NCBI GenBank assembly: GCA_021234155.1 | Contig: JAJEKV010000025.1 | Coordinates: forward strand, 5,933,310-5,997,309 | Source: Isoetes taiwanensis | Lineage: Eukaryota > Streptophyta > Lycopodiopsida > Isoetales > Isoetaceae | Reading direction: 5' to 3' | DNA length: 64,000 nucleotides | Shown here: positions 1-11,962 of the stretch, one piece after another | Position numbering within the stretch: the first letter of the stretch is position 1 | Layout of the letters: each line of letters opens with the position of its first letter | The notes under the pieces: model-generated | The model's database searches: none | The model's input: the letters and a program-made list of their open reading frames with translations, nothing else | Told to the model about the DNA's origin: nothing | Translations under genes and position numbers: made by a program

Positions 1-522
1 TGTTTTTTTGGCACTTTGAAGCTCTGAAAATAAATCACATAACAGTCAAATATCAGGCTCAAACTAATCAGTCTCTAACTGTTCTGTACATATCAATAGC
101 TGTACATATTACTAGAACTGATCTACATTCAAGTACTTTGAGTACATACACATGTAAACAGCTATTTATCTAGATGGAATGTACATATAATGTACATGAA
201 TGTGCTCCAATGTATGCACATGTACACATCAGACATTACATAAAATACCTCTAAATGTTCTGCCACAAAACTCAGTACACAACTCCTAATTTTATGTATT
301 TAAGTTCTACATCTAGGACCCTACACTGTGAATGTACAACATGTGTGTAAGAAACACATATATGTATGACATGCAAGGCATGGAACTATAAGTATAAAAT
401 AACCAGTACACTCCTACATGCTGTAGCAAAACCTTAAGTGCAGCAATCTACATGTAAATGGATTCTACATTGCAAGTAATCCGGGTGCAAACAAATTAAA
501 CATAAATCATGAAAATCTTTGC
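1..522. other. AT-rich non-coding stretch
   Basis: No coding sequence is recognisable on either strand. The stretch is rich in the short palindrome TGTACA and in TACATGTA-like words, mostly between about 60 and 370. It lies downstream of the minus-strand RING-like pseudogene and may hold its 3' untranslated region or a last intron. Confidence 0.5.
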
Positions 523-1738
523 TTACCTCCGATTGTACACACCCAAGATCTTTGAAATGTTTTCGTCCCATTTGCATGCTCTTGGGCAGGATAGTCCAGC
601 AGAAATAGAATATGAGAAACAGAAGATATGAAATGAATGCTCGCATGGAGCAACTAGGATAGGTTCATTATTAGCAAAGCTATTAGTACAAAACACACAT
701 CCATGCACAGATATGAATTTTTCTTCATTTGGAGAGATCACTAAGCTTGTTTTGGGCTGAAGGAGAATCATTGCAGAATGCATCATGTACTTATGCATAT
801 CATCAAGCCGCCTCGCAAAGACTCAAACTGAACTTTGTGAGCCTCCTCAAGTTCTGCAATTCTCTTTTCACATAACTCCTTTTCCCGAATGGCTTTCTCC
901 AATGGCTCCCGAATTCTCTTCAGCATTTCTTCCTTCCTGGTTCTATCCCCCATCAAAAGGTCAATCTCCCCGCCACGACAGTCTTGATGTCTCTCTTATT
1001 CTGCTTAGCGTCATCGAGAACACTATTGATGTCTTCTTGTATCTGTGCTAGGTCCTCTTCATGTGCATCCTTTCTTCCTGAAATCTTATTTATATTGTCA
1101 CGTAATTCTCGCACCGCTGAATTTTCAGTTCTTCAACCTTGGATGTCTTTGCTAATTAACTCTCCATGACACTGCTGCAACAGAGTTTCTGCAAATTCAA
1201 GCTCTTCCTTAGGGTAAAATCCTTGCTGAAATTTAGGAACCTTGGATGTGGATTTAGAGGTCCCAATTTCTTCTGTAATAGCAGATTCTTTTGCTCCTCC
1301 CTTTGCCAAATCTTTGGCCAAAACTTTAAAAGTATCCCAATCTACTTTTTTACCTGTCAATTGAAGGGCAAATGCACGAGCAAAGTACTCAGGTACATGG
1401 CGATTTGTGACCTCCCACTTACCAAAAACAATTTTATAATGTTTGTAGAAGTTCTCGGCCCACTCTGGCTTCACGCTAGATTCTTTGAACCCCCGTATGT
1501 CTTTGGGCCCCCACTGCTCGTCCATTATCTGTTGTAAATCTGAAAAAATTTCATCTGCATTGACACATCTTACATGCTTTGCTTCCACAACAGCGGGTTC
1601 TTCACAAATAAGTCTTTTTGGCCCTGGTTCCTCAGAAGTTTGAACCTTCCTCTTGTTTTTTTCGGCTTTCTTGCTAGAATCGACCATTTTCAAATTTTTG
1701 TTTAATCTGGGTGACTTCCGGGAGGCAAAGGCGTCCAT
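523..1738 (-). pseudogene. Coiled-coil protein with C-terminal RING-like finger, decayed
   Basis: The start at 1738 opens a lysine-rich, nuclear-looking N-terminus, then a globular part of about 110 residues (WGPKDIRGF near residue 77) that I do not recognise. The frame meets TGA just after SKDIQG (about 1135), yet the same frame continues as a charged coiled coil. Two one-base frameshifts follow, in a G run near 960 and near 810. The last part (798-523) has CVFC, then PCEHSFHIFC, then CPRAC, a RING-H2-like spacing except for one extra residue in the last pair, which would suggest E3 ubiquitin ligase ancestry. The final codons run into AG|GTAAGC, a good splice donor, so a further exon may have existed. 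Function is inferred from the finger only. It could be a host gene or a gene carried by a transposon. Confidence 0.6.
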
Positions 1739-2117
1739 TGCTTGGATTTGGGCAAGGATTTCGAGGAAGAAGAATAGTTACAGTCGAATTACTTGGTTGA
1801 TCATTCACAAACACAAAAAATTGGAACGGCGACAAATTTGTTTCCTAAACAGGAAACACTTCGCAATCTCCCTCCGAAAAATTGCAATGAAGGTCCGTTC
1901 TGGTTGCCACTGCCACTCATAATTTTGAATTGCTGACGTGGCTATTCCTAATCATTGCATATCCCAACTAACTAAAATTCAAAAAAATAACAAAAATGGG
2001 TGCCTACATGCCCTACATTATACATAATGTAAGGGCATTTTTTTAGACACCCTAGCTTTCTTTTACCCTGTATCGCCACCGCGATACAGTGTATCTCCAA
2101 GATACAGATGCAATTTT

Positions 2118-2305
2118 GTCAAGCCAATTGTGTTGCAACCACGACTACTAATCTTCCAAAGTATACATCTTATGCTCTCTTGTTCAAGCTGATTGTGCTG
2201 CAGACACAATCACTAGTCTACCAAGAGGCATTCCCTATCTAGTATACAATGTTCAAGCCGGCTACGTTGCAATCGTAGTCACTAATCTACCATGGGTATA
2301 CACAA
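2118..2305. repeat. Diverged tandem repeat, about 64-68 bp, three units
   Basis: Units start near 2118, 2182 and 2250. Each begins with a (G)TTCAAGCC-like word, then a GTTGCAA-like word, then ACTAATCTACCA and a GTATACA-like word. Divergence between units is high, so the array is old. It may be part of a degraded LTR. Confidence 0.6.
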
Positions 2306-3140
2306 CAAAAGTATCTATTCTTTATTCCAAATAAAGAAATTCAACTTAGGAACTTTACCCGTAAGCCTGTCCCATAGGAAACAATTTGAGATTCCGCATC
2401 CAAATTATTACCCTCCACATCCTTGACAGCTTCTACGTAAAGTGTCCTCCCCAATGCTTAACACTAAGCAAACCTGCAAATAAGGTCAAGTGTTAATATA
2501 GATGACTTCCCAAGTCAAATATTTATGTAAATGACCTCCACGGCCAATCAGTCTCTCAGATCACCACGATCTGACTCCGCAATCCCAAGCAGGATGCTTT
2601 TGCGGTTCTCCATACTTAAGCTTAAAGATTGGAATTTACACAGGCTCAAATGACCAATATGAATTTCTAGAGATGGCAAGAGGTTATGGCGGATAGTTTG
2701 GCTATAATGACAAAGCAGAGCTCAATGTTTCGGAGCTGTGGTTTACTTATCTCCAGGACAAGCTATTTGTCTCCATGACAACTCAGCAGTCACTCTTATT
2801 ATTCCATAATCCCCAAAGGATCATATAAATTTTCCCAATAATCCGAACTCGTTCACAATAAGTCGGCCCATATACTTCGAGCATTCTCCACGAAAGCACC
2901 GAGTTTTCTCTTCTACTGATGCTCCAGCTTCTCTTGCAGCAGTAGTCACCAAATCCACCTCAGTTCCACTAACTGCTCTAATCATGTGATTTCCCTTCAT
3001 GCATAAGGGCCTTTACTCCATTAAGATAATCCAAATCTGTTCTTGTGAACCCCAAAATGATAATCTCCTCTCACAGATTAGAGAGTCCAAATCCACTGGT
3101 GATCCCATTGCCCATTGTTCCCAAAAGAATCGCAAACCTC

Positions 3141-3813
3141 GGCTCTGATACCACTTGATACAATTCATGTATATTTGGGAAGTTGTGCCAACACAGAATC
3201 ATAAAACCATAATAGATAGATAGATAGATTGTATTTTTAGAGCACCGGACTAAAGAAACTTTATTCATGCACAATTGATATGGCAGCACTATTAACCACC
3301 CAACCGAATCCACTGGGTTATGGCAAAATACAAGTGCTCTATGGCAAATACAAAGCTCTGGCATCTGGCTTATGGGCCTTCCAGACTAATCTAGCTACTC
3401 CAAGTAGCCACACATCATAGAAACAATTTCAGATCTGTGAAGTCGCTATGGCAGTGATCTGTGACCCCTTATCACGTTTTTAGCCATTACTCTCTCCTCC
3501 GGATGAACTACGGAATGTGCCATCCAATTCGAAAACTAGACTCTGAGCCGGTTCCGATGAGCTAAAGGTCGATTCAATCGGAGCTCTGGTTGCGGAGATA
3601 TGTCCAACTGAAGTTTCGGTTCTATTTATAGATCTCTCTGCGACTTTAGCCTTTTTTAGCAGGCAGTTGCCTTTTTTTCTCAAAATATCTCCTTGCCTTT
3701 AATTAGATTATATGACTTATCATATGGGACATTATCTAAGGCCTTTTTCTCAACTAATAATCATCCCAATGATAGTGCCTCGACCCCTTCCATAAAGTTC
3801 AATGGTTCTTCAC
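3141..3813 (-). repeat. LTR candidate with initiator-tRNA-Met primer-binding site
   Basis: At 3153-3141 the minus strand reads TGGTATCAGAGCC, the standard primer-binding site of plant LTR retrotransposons primed by initiator tRNA-Met. Two bases upstream, at 3156, a sequence ending TATCA could be the LTR 3' end. About 470 bp further upstream the minus strand has TATAAATAG (near 3626-3634), a plausible TATA box. The upstream boundary is not fixed: TGTGAAG at 3813 is a candidate start. The region left of the site (2340-3140) would be internal but holds no recognisable gag or pol. Confidence 0.5.
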
Positions 3814-3949
3814 ACCCACGTGCTATGTTATCCTATGCCTCTTTATATTATTAGGTGACCTTAGGAATAACATTTACATAGTATTTGCCATAATTCCAAT
3901 AACCTATTTGCCGTGGACCACTCCCTCGTGCTTGCTCCATATCATGCAT

Positions 3950-4950
3950 CTCCTCGGTTGAAGGGTTGCATCTCCCCTTCCCAGAATCCAGTGGTTTGAT
4001 AGGCGGCTAAAGGATCGTGATGACACATGTCCTTACCCGACTGAACTCCCCAAAACAAGAGCCATGCCAACACCTGCAACTCATGAAGATCAGGGCGACA
4101 CCATCGATCCAAGAAGTGTCGGATTCATACCCGACCCTCTTGAAGTGAGTGGCTATAAGCCTAGCTCGCTCCAAGTCCTCAGTAGCCACGCGCAGCACGA
4201 ACTCCTTCTATCTTGCCATTGACTCCATTGTGTGGTGCTCAATCACTCTATAGCCTCCCTAGCTTGATGGGCTCTACGTATAGGCCGCACATAATAGGAA
4301 CTAAAAGTACTAGGTTTCTATCCCCCTTCCCAATACAAATTTGCAACCATGATCAACCAACCTCGTATATCCACATAACATGATAAATATAAAGAGTAAC
4401 ATCTAATCCTAATCACATGCATCTAACTTACAGTTAGGGTTCATTGATTAGGGTTCGAGATCTAAACTGAGGGTTCTATAATGGCTCTATTAGAGATACA
4501 AGATGCTAACACGTCTAGAATCCTAACTTCCAGGTGGTCTACCAAGGAAACTACTCCAAATACCTGCTTCGGAGGAACTTTCACCCGCTCCTGGTGTCTC
4601 CATCGCTCTGCAATGGTTTGATATAGCTCCTACTCATTCTGATGCACACACACTCCTGGGGTTGCTGCACTATATTATGCTATAGTAGACGATTCTCGAA
4701 ATGGAGTTTCGAGTGTGAACAGGGTTCTAAGACTGTTGGAGCCAGAAAATGGCCTAGGGTTAGGGTTTGGCCATTAGTAAATTAGAGTTGCCATGTCACT
4801 TCATGTGGCTCCAATAGGATGCGTCCATGTGGCGAGTCGCCAATAGGATGAAGCCATGTGGAAATGGTTCCATACCTAAAATTGGCTAAGTTATATACAA
4901 TGGTTTAGCCACGCTCCCTTCGCCACAATAGGCATACAAGGCTACTAAAG
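3950..4950. other. Degraded retroelement-like stretch
   Basis: A 63-codon minus-strand reading frame (4198-4007) contains a short charged helix-like segment that might be a gag remnant, but no domain is certain. Between 4790 and 4860 a short word (CAATAGGATG, with CCATGTGG) is repeated. No intact gene is seen. Confidence 0.35.
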
Positions 4951-5039
4951 TGGACTTGTATAATGACGTGGCCTAAAATATATGTATTTATGTCGTATAT
5001 TTTAGAAGAACATCACAGGCTAACAGTTGTTGAGAAGCT

Positions 5040-5795
5040 TCTTCTTTGGACGTAGGGTTGTGCCAAGGATCTGGTTTTAGGCATTGATAGCCGTAATTTA
5101 TCACGAAGGGGGACATCTAGGATGATTCCTGCTTGGTGCTATCATATGCAAATTCTACCAAGTAGATGTAGTCTTCTCCATTGGAATGCATATTCCACAC
5201 ATAGTTTTTTCAATATATCTTCCCATATATGATTGGTGCACTCCATCTGGCCATCTATTTGAGGATGATAGGACATATTCATGCACAGCTTGGTCTGAGT
5301 CGTGTTGAAGAAGTTCTTCTAAACAACACTCATAAACTTCGGAACTTTATCGGAGATAATTTCTCTTGGCATTCCAAACAATCTGGAGATTTCCCTCATG
5401 AGAGGAAGGCGGTGTCTAAAGTTTATATCAGTGGTTAGAGAAAACATGAAATGTGTAAATAACAACTTGTCGACACTACCATTAAGGCATCATGGCTGTT
5501 CTTAGGAGCCCGGTTATAAAGTCTGTGCTCATTACCAGCATTTTGGACTGCCAAAAGTTGTAATGCTCATGGAATTCGAAGTTGCTCTGCTTTTGTCTGC
5601 TGACATATCTGGCATTCGCGAATATACCTTGCTGTCTACTACTTTATGTCTAGCTAATAATAGCTGCTTCTGATTTTGAAGTAGGTTTTTATAAAATCTG
5701 TATGGCCAGCAATTGGATTATTATACGTATCATGGAGAACTAACTTCCTTACCCCTGATGACTCTGGTATGTATAATACAAGAGATTACCTTCCT
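5040..5795 (-). pseudogene. Ty3/gypsy integrase remnant
   Basis: Read on the minus strand, the stretch near 5740-5570 has the histidine and cysteine signature of a gypsy integrase zinc finger (AGHTDF, then ECQICQQTKAE). From about 5420 it has the core pieces LFGMPREIISD, YHPQIDGQMECTN and a degraded tail. Many stops and frameshifts interrupt it, and reverse transcriptase and RNase H are absent. The upstream end abuts the pogo-like remnant that starts near 5807 on the other strand. It is a dead fragment of a Ty3-type element. Confidence 0.75.
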
Positions 5796-5806
5796 TTTTA
5801 AATCTT

Positions 5807-6533
5807 ACTGGTGTGAATGTCGAAGGCTTCAGAATCCCTAATCTTTACATCTTCAAAAGCACTAGAATGAGGCAAGATAACATGGCGAGATGTAAGAGGG
5901 ATTAATCTAGACTATTCAATCTTCTACATGGATGATAAATGAACTCTTGAAATCATGGCTGTCAAACTTCAAGACAAGATTCCCTGATGGTGTGTGTCTC
6001 GAGATAGGTCTCACTTAATCATTTTGGATGGTCATAGTAGTAATGCGGCGATGGATGTCATTCTAGCAGCTAAGGAAAGGGAAATTCATTTTGCTTTGTT
6101 GCGTACACACATCCCATAGGCTGCAACTTTCTGGATGTTACATGTTTTGCACATTTCAAAGCATCCTTCAAGAGGTATAGACCTGCTTACATGGCGAAGA
6201 AGGGCAGGTCAGAACCTAAGAGGGAGGATACTGTTGAGTTGATATTACAGTCCATTGATTCAGGGTTTGACACCAAGCAACATTAAGCCTGGTTTTAGTG
6301 CCACAATTATTTGGCCTTTCAATCCCGAAAAAGTGAGATCAGGTTTGGAGGGCGCCAGATTTGTTAGACATGTCCTTTATGTCCGTGCACAACCAAGGGA
6401 GGTTGCAGAGATGGCAATGCCATGGGACTTGATGACAATAGCTCGAATTAGAAGACTTCAACATGTTATTCCTCACCAACAGTCTCCTGTTCTAGCTACC
6501 ACAATTCAAGGGCTTATGGTATCCAAAACTTGA
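5807..6533 (+). pseudogene. Pogo-like (DDE_1) transposase remnant
   Basis: The plus strand encodes pieces matching the intact-looking pogo transposase at 52.5-53.5 kb: VNVEGFRIP (from about 5815), MRQDNMARC, a DGHSSN-like second catalytic block near 6025, and CFAHFKASFKRYRPAYMAKKGRSE near 6155-6210. The third catalytic block keeps the leucine-aspartate-valine codons (near 6133-6141) that the downstream copy has lost. Several stops and frameshifts lie between 5900 and 6260. The 5' half of the transposase is missing, cut off at the junction with the gypsy integrase relic. The last part (6255-6533) corresponds to the WPFNP block. Confidence 0.75.
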
Positions 6534-6949
6534 TGCCGCCCAAGATTGGCCTTGAGGATATACAAAGTCAACCTCTTTGTGCTGGCCCCAAATTTTGCAT
6601 CATCTCTTTTCCTATTCTCCCTCTCTGCCTTATTCAATTGTGCTCTCTTAATAGCTTCTTCCCGCTCAACCTTCCTTTTTGTAGCCTCAACATTCCTAGT
6701 TGCAAGTTGCTTCAACTTTAGCCTGTCCAATTCAGCCCTTTTGGCCTTCTCAGCTGCCAATGCTTGACAAAAACTATCACTAGAAACATGAGCCCTCCCT
6801 CCCAGATTAGGTGCAAGAGCCCTCCTCCTTGCCCTCATGACCTTTGATGGTTGCACACTATGCCTGCGAACATGCACTTGGGAATCAGCAATTTGAGATG
6901 GCTGATCATGCAATGCATGTGTGTTCACATTGTCGACTGGATATGGCAC
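6506..6949 (-). pseudogene. Pogo-like element C-terminal coiled-coil segment, inverted
   Basis: This 147-codon open stretch contains ALAPNLGGRAHVSSDSFCQA, then a long Arg/Lys/Glu-rich coiled coil, then STKRL. It matches the C-terminal part of the transposase-associated protein at about 53.9-54.2 kb, where the equivalent is IAPNLHGRVHISSNEFCQA. In that copy the segment is colinear with the transposase, whereas here it lies on the opposite strand and overlaps its end by about 28 bp. Either an inversion joined the two parts or two relics abut. It is probably not expressed. Confidence 0.65.
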
Positions 6950-7850
6950 ATGTCCATGTCCTATTTTAATAGTGGAAAGGAAACTTCAGCTCTTTTGCTT
7001 AAGAGGCATGCCTTTGTTGAATTCTTATGTAGATTGATGATGTGGTAGACAGGTTGTTGCCTACTTCCTTGGTCGTGTAAGGGCCAGATTCCACTACGTC
7101 TAGCAACAACTGCCATGTTCTTGGCAGCAAATTGAAGCTAACTGTCGGAAGTGACATTCCATCACACTCTTGGTAGTTAGGCCCAGATTCTACTGAACGA
7201 TCGTCTACTAGCTTTCAAGTCGCAATCTTCCACCCTAAATTCCAGCGCCACTATTCCACTCGTATTCCGTCAATTCTTCAGCGATATATAGTCACATCCA
7301 GATGGCAGGTTTTTGTCAAAGGACCAGCGAACTCTCAGGGGATCTTGCTCAGGAGTAAAATCTATGATAATTGCCGCCACATCAGGAACTGCGGGCTGTA
7401 ATGGAATCTCAAAACTCAGAAACAAGCTACTGTGGACTTTGTCCAGGTTCCTAAGCTACTGTGGACTTTGTCCAGGTAGGAACTTCCAGCTCAGGGGAAT
7501 GTGGGCCGTAGCAAATTGAAGTTATGATAAGCTTATGTGGCAAAATTTTGACGCATCTCCGGGGCATTCTCCCCGTCACAACAAAGCTGAATTTTTGACG
7601 CAAGAACTTCCGGCCTCCTATGGAATCTCAAGCACAACATCAATTGCGTAGCTGTAGCTTTTTGATTCGTCCGGAAAACAACTGCCCGGATGGTGGAATC
7701 TGGGCCTTTGGTAGGCTGCTCCTGTGACGTGCCATGCCACATGCCTGCCACCTCAGCAACAATCGTCATTACACAATGAACAAACACAATCCGTCATTAC
7801 ACAATAAACAAACACAATGAACAAACACAGTCGTTCTGAGTTGGGGCACT
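6950..7850. other. Non-coding 5' flank of the GH3 gene with short repeats
   Basis: No gene is recognised. A 24-bp word (AAGCTACTGTGGACTTTGTC and four more bases) occurs at 7421-7444 and again at 7452-7475. At 7775-7830 an ACACAAT(G/A)AACAAACACAAT-like word is repeated two to three times just upstream of the GH3 start. This stretch should hold the GH3 promoter, but no clear TATA box is visible. Confidence 0.45.
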
Positions 7851-10295
7851 ATGCTGTTCCGCGACCCGCAACAATGCGTAGAAGATCGGGTGGAGGACCT
7901 CTTAGCCCGAATGAATTTACAGGAAAAAATTGGCCAAATGACCCAGATTGAACGATCTGTGGCTACTGCTGAAACAATCCGAGCATACAATATCGGTGAG
8001 ATGCTTACTTTAAACGTCGAATTTGCTCAATAGCTTTATGCATTATAGGCATCATTTTGTTCAGGAAGTGTATTGAGTGGAGGGGGGAGCTCACCAGGGC
8101 CCAAAGCTTCACCTTTGGAATGGGCATGCATGGTAGATGAATTTCAAAGGGGAGCAATGTCTACTCGTCTAGGCATTCCCCTGATTTATGGAACAGATGC
8201 GGTTCATGGGCATAACAATGTGTATTCTGCCACCATATTTCCTCATAACATTGGACTTAGTGCAACCAGGCAAGTCCTCGCGTTGTTTTCATACATCATG
8301 GTTAAAAGTACCCTCTTTCTTATCAACTTTCCTCTGCCCAGAGATTGTGATCTTGTACAACGTATTGGCATAGCAACAGCTCTAGAGGTTCGGGCTACAG
8401 GCATTCCATTTGTATTTGCTCCCTGTGTCTCAGTAAGAACTTTTATGCCAAATTCTAGATGTCAACAAGACATTTTGTCTTGATTCAACTTTTTTTCCCA
8501 GATATGCCGAGATCCGCGTTGGGGGCGCTGTTATGAAAGTTTTGGTGAGTGCTCTGAGTTGGTCAATCGCATGGCAATAAGCTCTATCCTTGGTCTTCAA
8601 GGAACACCTCCATCTGGACACCCATTAGGCATGCCTTATGTTGGTGATGGGTAGGCTTAAGAAAGAGCAATCATTTGGACATTATGGCATAGGATGTCTG
8701 AAAGATGCATATTTTTATACAGAACAAAGGTTGCTGCTTGTGCAAAACATTATGTTGGAGATGGAGAAACGATTGGGGGCATCAATGAAGGCAATACAAT
8801 GATCACAATGGAAAGGCTACTTGACGTTCATGCTTCTCCATTTGTAGCTGCTGTTTCCAAAGGGGTCTGTTGTGTGATGGTCGCATTTTCTAGTTGGCAC
8901 CACAAAAAAATGCACGGCAACAAGCATCTGATTACGGGCATTTTGAAGGAACAAATGGGTTTCAAGGTATTGTTAAATCTTCCTCTAAGGAATAATGCAT
9001 TTTAAAGCTATTGACTTCAGCCTTGTGTTAATGCAGGGCTTTACTATTTCAGATTACCAAGGAGTAGACAAGATGGTTGAGCTTCCTCATAAAGACTATA
9101 GCTACTGTGTGTTTTCCAGTCTTGATGCTGGCATCGATATGGTTAGTGGATGTGTTCTGTTTCTGTCTAGCATCAATTACTGATGGCAATATCATATGTA
9201 TATCTTATTCTATAGGGGCCTAAAAATATTAAGAGTTTGTATCAGACTGCTTAGTAACGTGACAGTGGCATGGTGGATTTGCAGATCATGGTCCCATATG
9301 ACTATAAGAAGTTTATTGATACTGTAAATAATCTCGTGAAAGTTGGAAAGATTTCAGAAGGAAGAATAGATGATGCAGTTCGTAGAATACTGAGAGTCAA
9401 ATTCATCGCCAAACTTTTTGAACACCCAAGCACAGATAGATCCTTAACCCCGACTATTGGCAACTTGGTATTTCCATTATTGATACATGTTCTGTAATGG
9501 GAGAGTAATTAACATTTCCAATTTAGGTCCATCGTGAACTTGCTCGTGAAGCTGTGAGGAAGTCCCTTGTCCTATTGAAAAACAGGAAAAAGGATGGGCG
9601 CCCACTGCTTCCGCTTAGCAAGCATGCCAATAAAATACTTGTGACAGGTACCCATGCAAACAACCTTGGTTATCAGTGTGGTGGATGGACAATAGACTGG
9701 CAAGGAAATGGTGGTAACATCACCAAGGGTAACTATAGTGTTGCATATGAGATGTGAGATACAAGTATCTAGTTGCTTGTCAAGTTAATATTTCAAATTT
9801 TACCTTGTACATGTAGGAACAACAATCCTTGAAGCAATCAGGAACACCGTTAGTGCTAGAACAGAAGTAGTGTACAATGAGGACCCTGATCCTAGTTTTG
9901 TACGGGAGGGGTTATTTTCCTATGCAGTTGTGGTGATTGGCGAAATGCCATATGCAGAATCTGAAGGTGATGATCCTCACCTGGAGCTTACACCAGAATC
10001 AATTAAACTGATTCAGTCAGTTACTGAGTTTGTAGAATGTCTGGTTATCATGCTTTCTGGAAGACCCCTAGTACTGGAGCCTTTTCTTCCTATTATAGAT
10101 GCATTTGTTGCTGCATGGCTTCCTGGAACAGAAGGCCAAGGAATTGCTGATGTGATCTTTGGAGATTTCGACTTCCAAGGCAATCTTCCCAGAACATGGT
10201 TCAAAAGAGTCGATCAACTACCTATGAATTATGATAATGATGCATGTGATCCTTTATTTCCAATTGGTTTCGGATTGAACATGTCATCAGGTTGA
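7851..10295 (+). CDS. Glycoside hydrolase family 3 beta-glucosidase / glucan exohydrolase, nine exons
   Basis: The exon model is 7851-7995, 8065-8269, 8342-8432, 8502-8650, 8723-8966, 9037-9141, 9285-9467, 9527-9728 and 9817-10295. It joins to 1803 nt, or 600 residues plus stop, with no internal stop or frameshift. The protein resembles plant beta-D-glucan exohydrolases throughout. It has [12 protein letters not shown] near residue 25, WGRCYES (154-160), the substrate-binding KH in AAC-A-KH (205-206), the nucleophile region SDYQG with Asp284, and an ESEGD segment (489-493) with the likely acid/base Glu. LPRTWF lies near the C-terminus. Such enzymes remove glucose from cell-wall beta-glucans or glucosides. 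No signal peptide is encoded, so the product is either cytosolic or lacks an upstream exon that I cannot see. Intron 2 uses a GC donor. Confidence 0.93.
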
Positions 10296-10620
10296 GAATG
10301 TAGCCATTTTACTGGTTATGATGAGGACTATGATGACACTTAATATTGATTTTAGGAGGCGCATTTGACTATCACAGAAAGGTGCTTATGTTAAAAATGC
10401 AATAAATCTGAGTTATACTAAGTCAAATTGATTGATTTCAATTGGATTAAAAAGTAGACTCTCAGTTGATCACTTTTATGCTCTAAATTACGAAAACCAG
10501 ACCTCTGTACAAAGAGAATGACCCTTCTAAACTCAACCAATTTTCTGATACAATTTTAACATATCAGAGGCAACTTTTTAGAGGCAATTTATGGGCATAA
10601 TTTTCCATGCAATGTATAAT
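10296..10620. other. GH3 3' flank
   Basis: This is AT-rich sequence after the GH3 stop, probably containing the 3' untranslated region. AATAAA occurs at about 10401. Nothing else is recognised. Confidence 0.4.
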
Positions 10621-10739
10621 TTTCCATTGCTAAAAACAAATAACAAAGAGAGATTTCCATCCCAACAAAAAGAATGTTTTTGAACACGAATATAATAGCC
10701 TCAACCTGCTACAAAATTAAAGTTCATGACACGCTATTC

Positions 10740-11318
10740 TTTCTCACAAAGGAACTTCGTACTATCGCCCATGTGACCTTGTATCTGCTTGGTCATTTCG
10801 ATGATTTAAGTGAACCTTTCAGCATTGGCTTGTTGAACATTTGATGTGCTTTCCCTGGTGCTTGTCTGTAACTTCTCCATCATTTCTAATTGTCCTTTTT
10901 GCATTTTTTCTATCAACTCATCTGTGCTTTTCGGAAGCCTCTGTCTCTTCTTTCCTGTTGTTGGAACTTGACTCCCTCTCCATCACTGGATTTCTGAAGG
11001 AGTGGGATTGCCTTCTAATTTTGGTTCTTCCTCATCATCTTTATCAATAGTAGCACACAATAAACCAGTGAAAATGAATACAGTTACATGATAAATTCTC
11101 CAACTACTATTGAGAATCAGTTTGCCAAACATATATCATACCTTGAAGACCTGCAACCCTGCTCCTCCAGAGAAGTAAGAAATGAAATCGTCTCGCTCAA
11201 CAGACCTGTTGTTTGCTAGCCAGGAATGCATCTCGTTATTGAAAAACTGAACTGAAATTTTCTCTCTCCTTCCAGAGGCATCAGTAAGATCATTTCCATT
11301 GCTAAAAACAAATAACAA
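10740..11318 (-). pseudogene. Coiled-coil gene remnant, copy 1
   Basis: The minus strand encodes DASGRREKISVQFF and a segment ending SGGAGLQVFKV (11280-11136). After a probable intron comes an acidic stretch (DKDDEEEPKLEG, near 11045), a basic patch (TGKKRQRLPK) and a coiled coil rich in Gln, Glu and Met. A stop falls between PSEIQ and the basic patch. The layout resembles an accessory DNA-binding protein of plant transposons, but no family is certain. Copy 2 follows at 11440-11960. Confidence 0.45.
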
Positions 11319-11439
11319 AGAGAGATTTCCATCCCAACAAAAAGAATGTTTTTGAACACGAATATAATAGCCTCAAACTGCTACAAAATTAAAGTTCATG
11401 ACACGCTATTCTTTCTCACAAAGGAACTTCATACTATCG

Positions 11440-11962
11440 CCCATGTGACCTTGTATCTGTTTGGTCATTTCGATGATTTGAGTGAACCTTTCAGCATTGG
11501 CTTGTTGAACATTTGATGTGCTTTTCCTGGTGCTTGTCTATAACTTCTCCATCATTTCTAATTGTCCTTTTTGCATTTTTTCTATAACTCATCGGTGGTT
11601 TTCGGAAGCCTCTGTCTCTTCTTTCCTGTTGTTGGAACTTGACTCCCTCTCCATCATTGGATTTCTGAAGGAGTGGGATTGCCTTCTAATTTCGGTTCTT
11701 CCTCATCATCTTTATCAATAGTAGCACACAATGAACCAGTGAAAATGAATACATTTACATGAAAATTCTCCAACTACTATTGAGAATCAGTTTGCCAAAC
11801 ATATATCATACCTTGAAGACCTGCAACCCTGCTCCTCCAGAGAAGTCAGAAATGAAATCGTCTGGCTCAATAAACCTGTTGTTTGCTAGTCAGGAATCCT
11901 TCTCGTTAAAAATTCTCTTGGAAAACTGAACTGGAATTTTCTTCTCTCTCCTTCCAGAGGCA
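11440..11962 (-). pseudogene. Coiled-coil gene remnant, copy 2 (tandem duplicate)
   Basis: This is the same content as copy 1 with extra damage: a frameshift in the stretch after STDEL and a stop in the first exon block (after NEKDS). It is the distal unit of the 670-bp duplication and shows that the duplication copied gene exons rather than only flanking DNA. Confidence 0.45.

Noticed and set aside
1133-1165. An intron removing the stop in the coiled-coil/RING-like gene
   Set aside because: The only GT-AG pair around the TGA would give an intron of about 25 bp, too short for plants, so a nonsense change is simpler.
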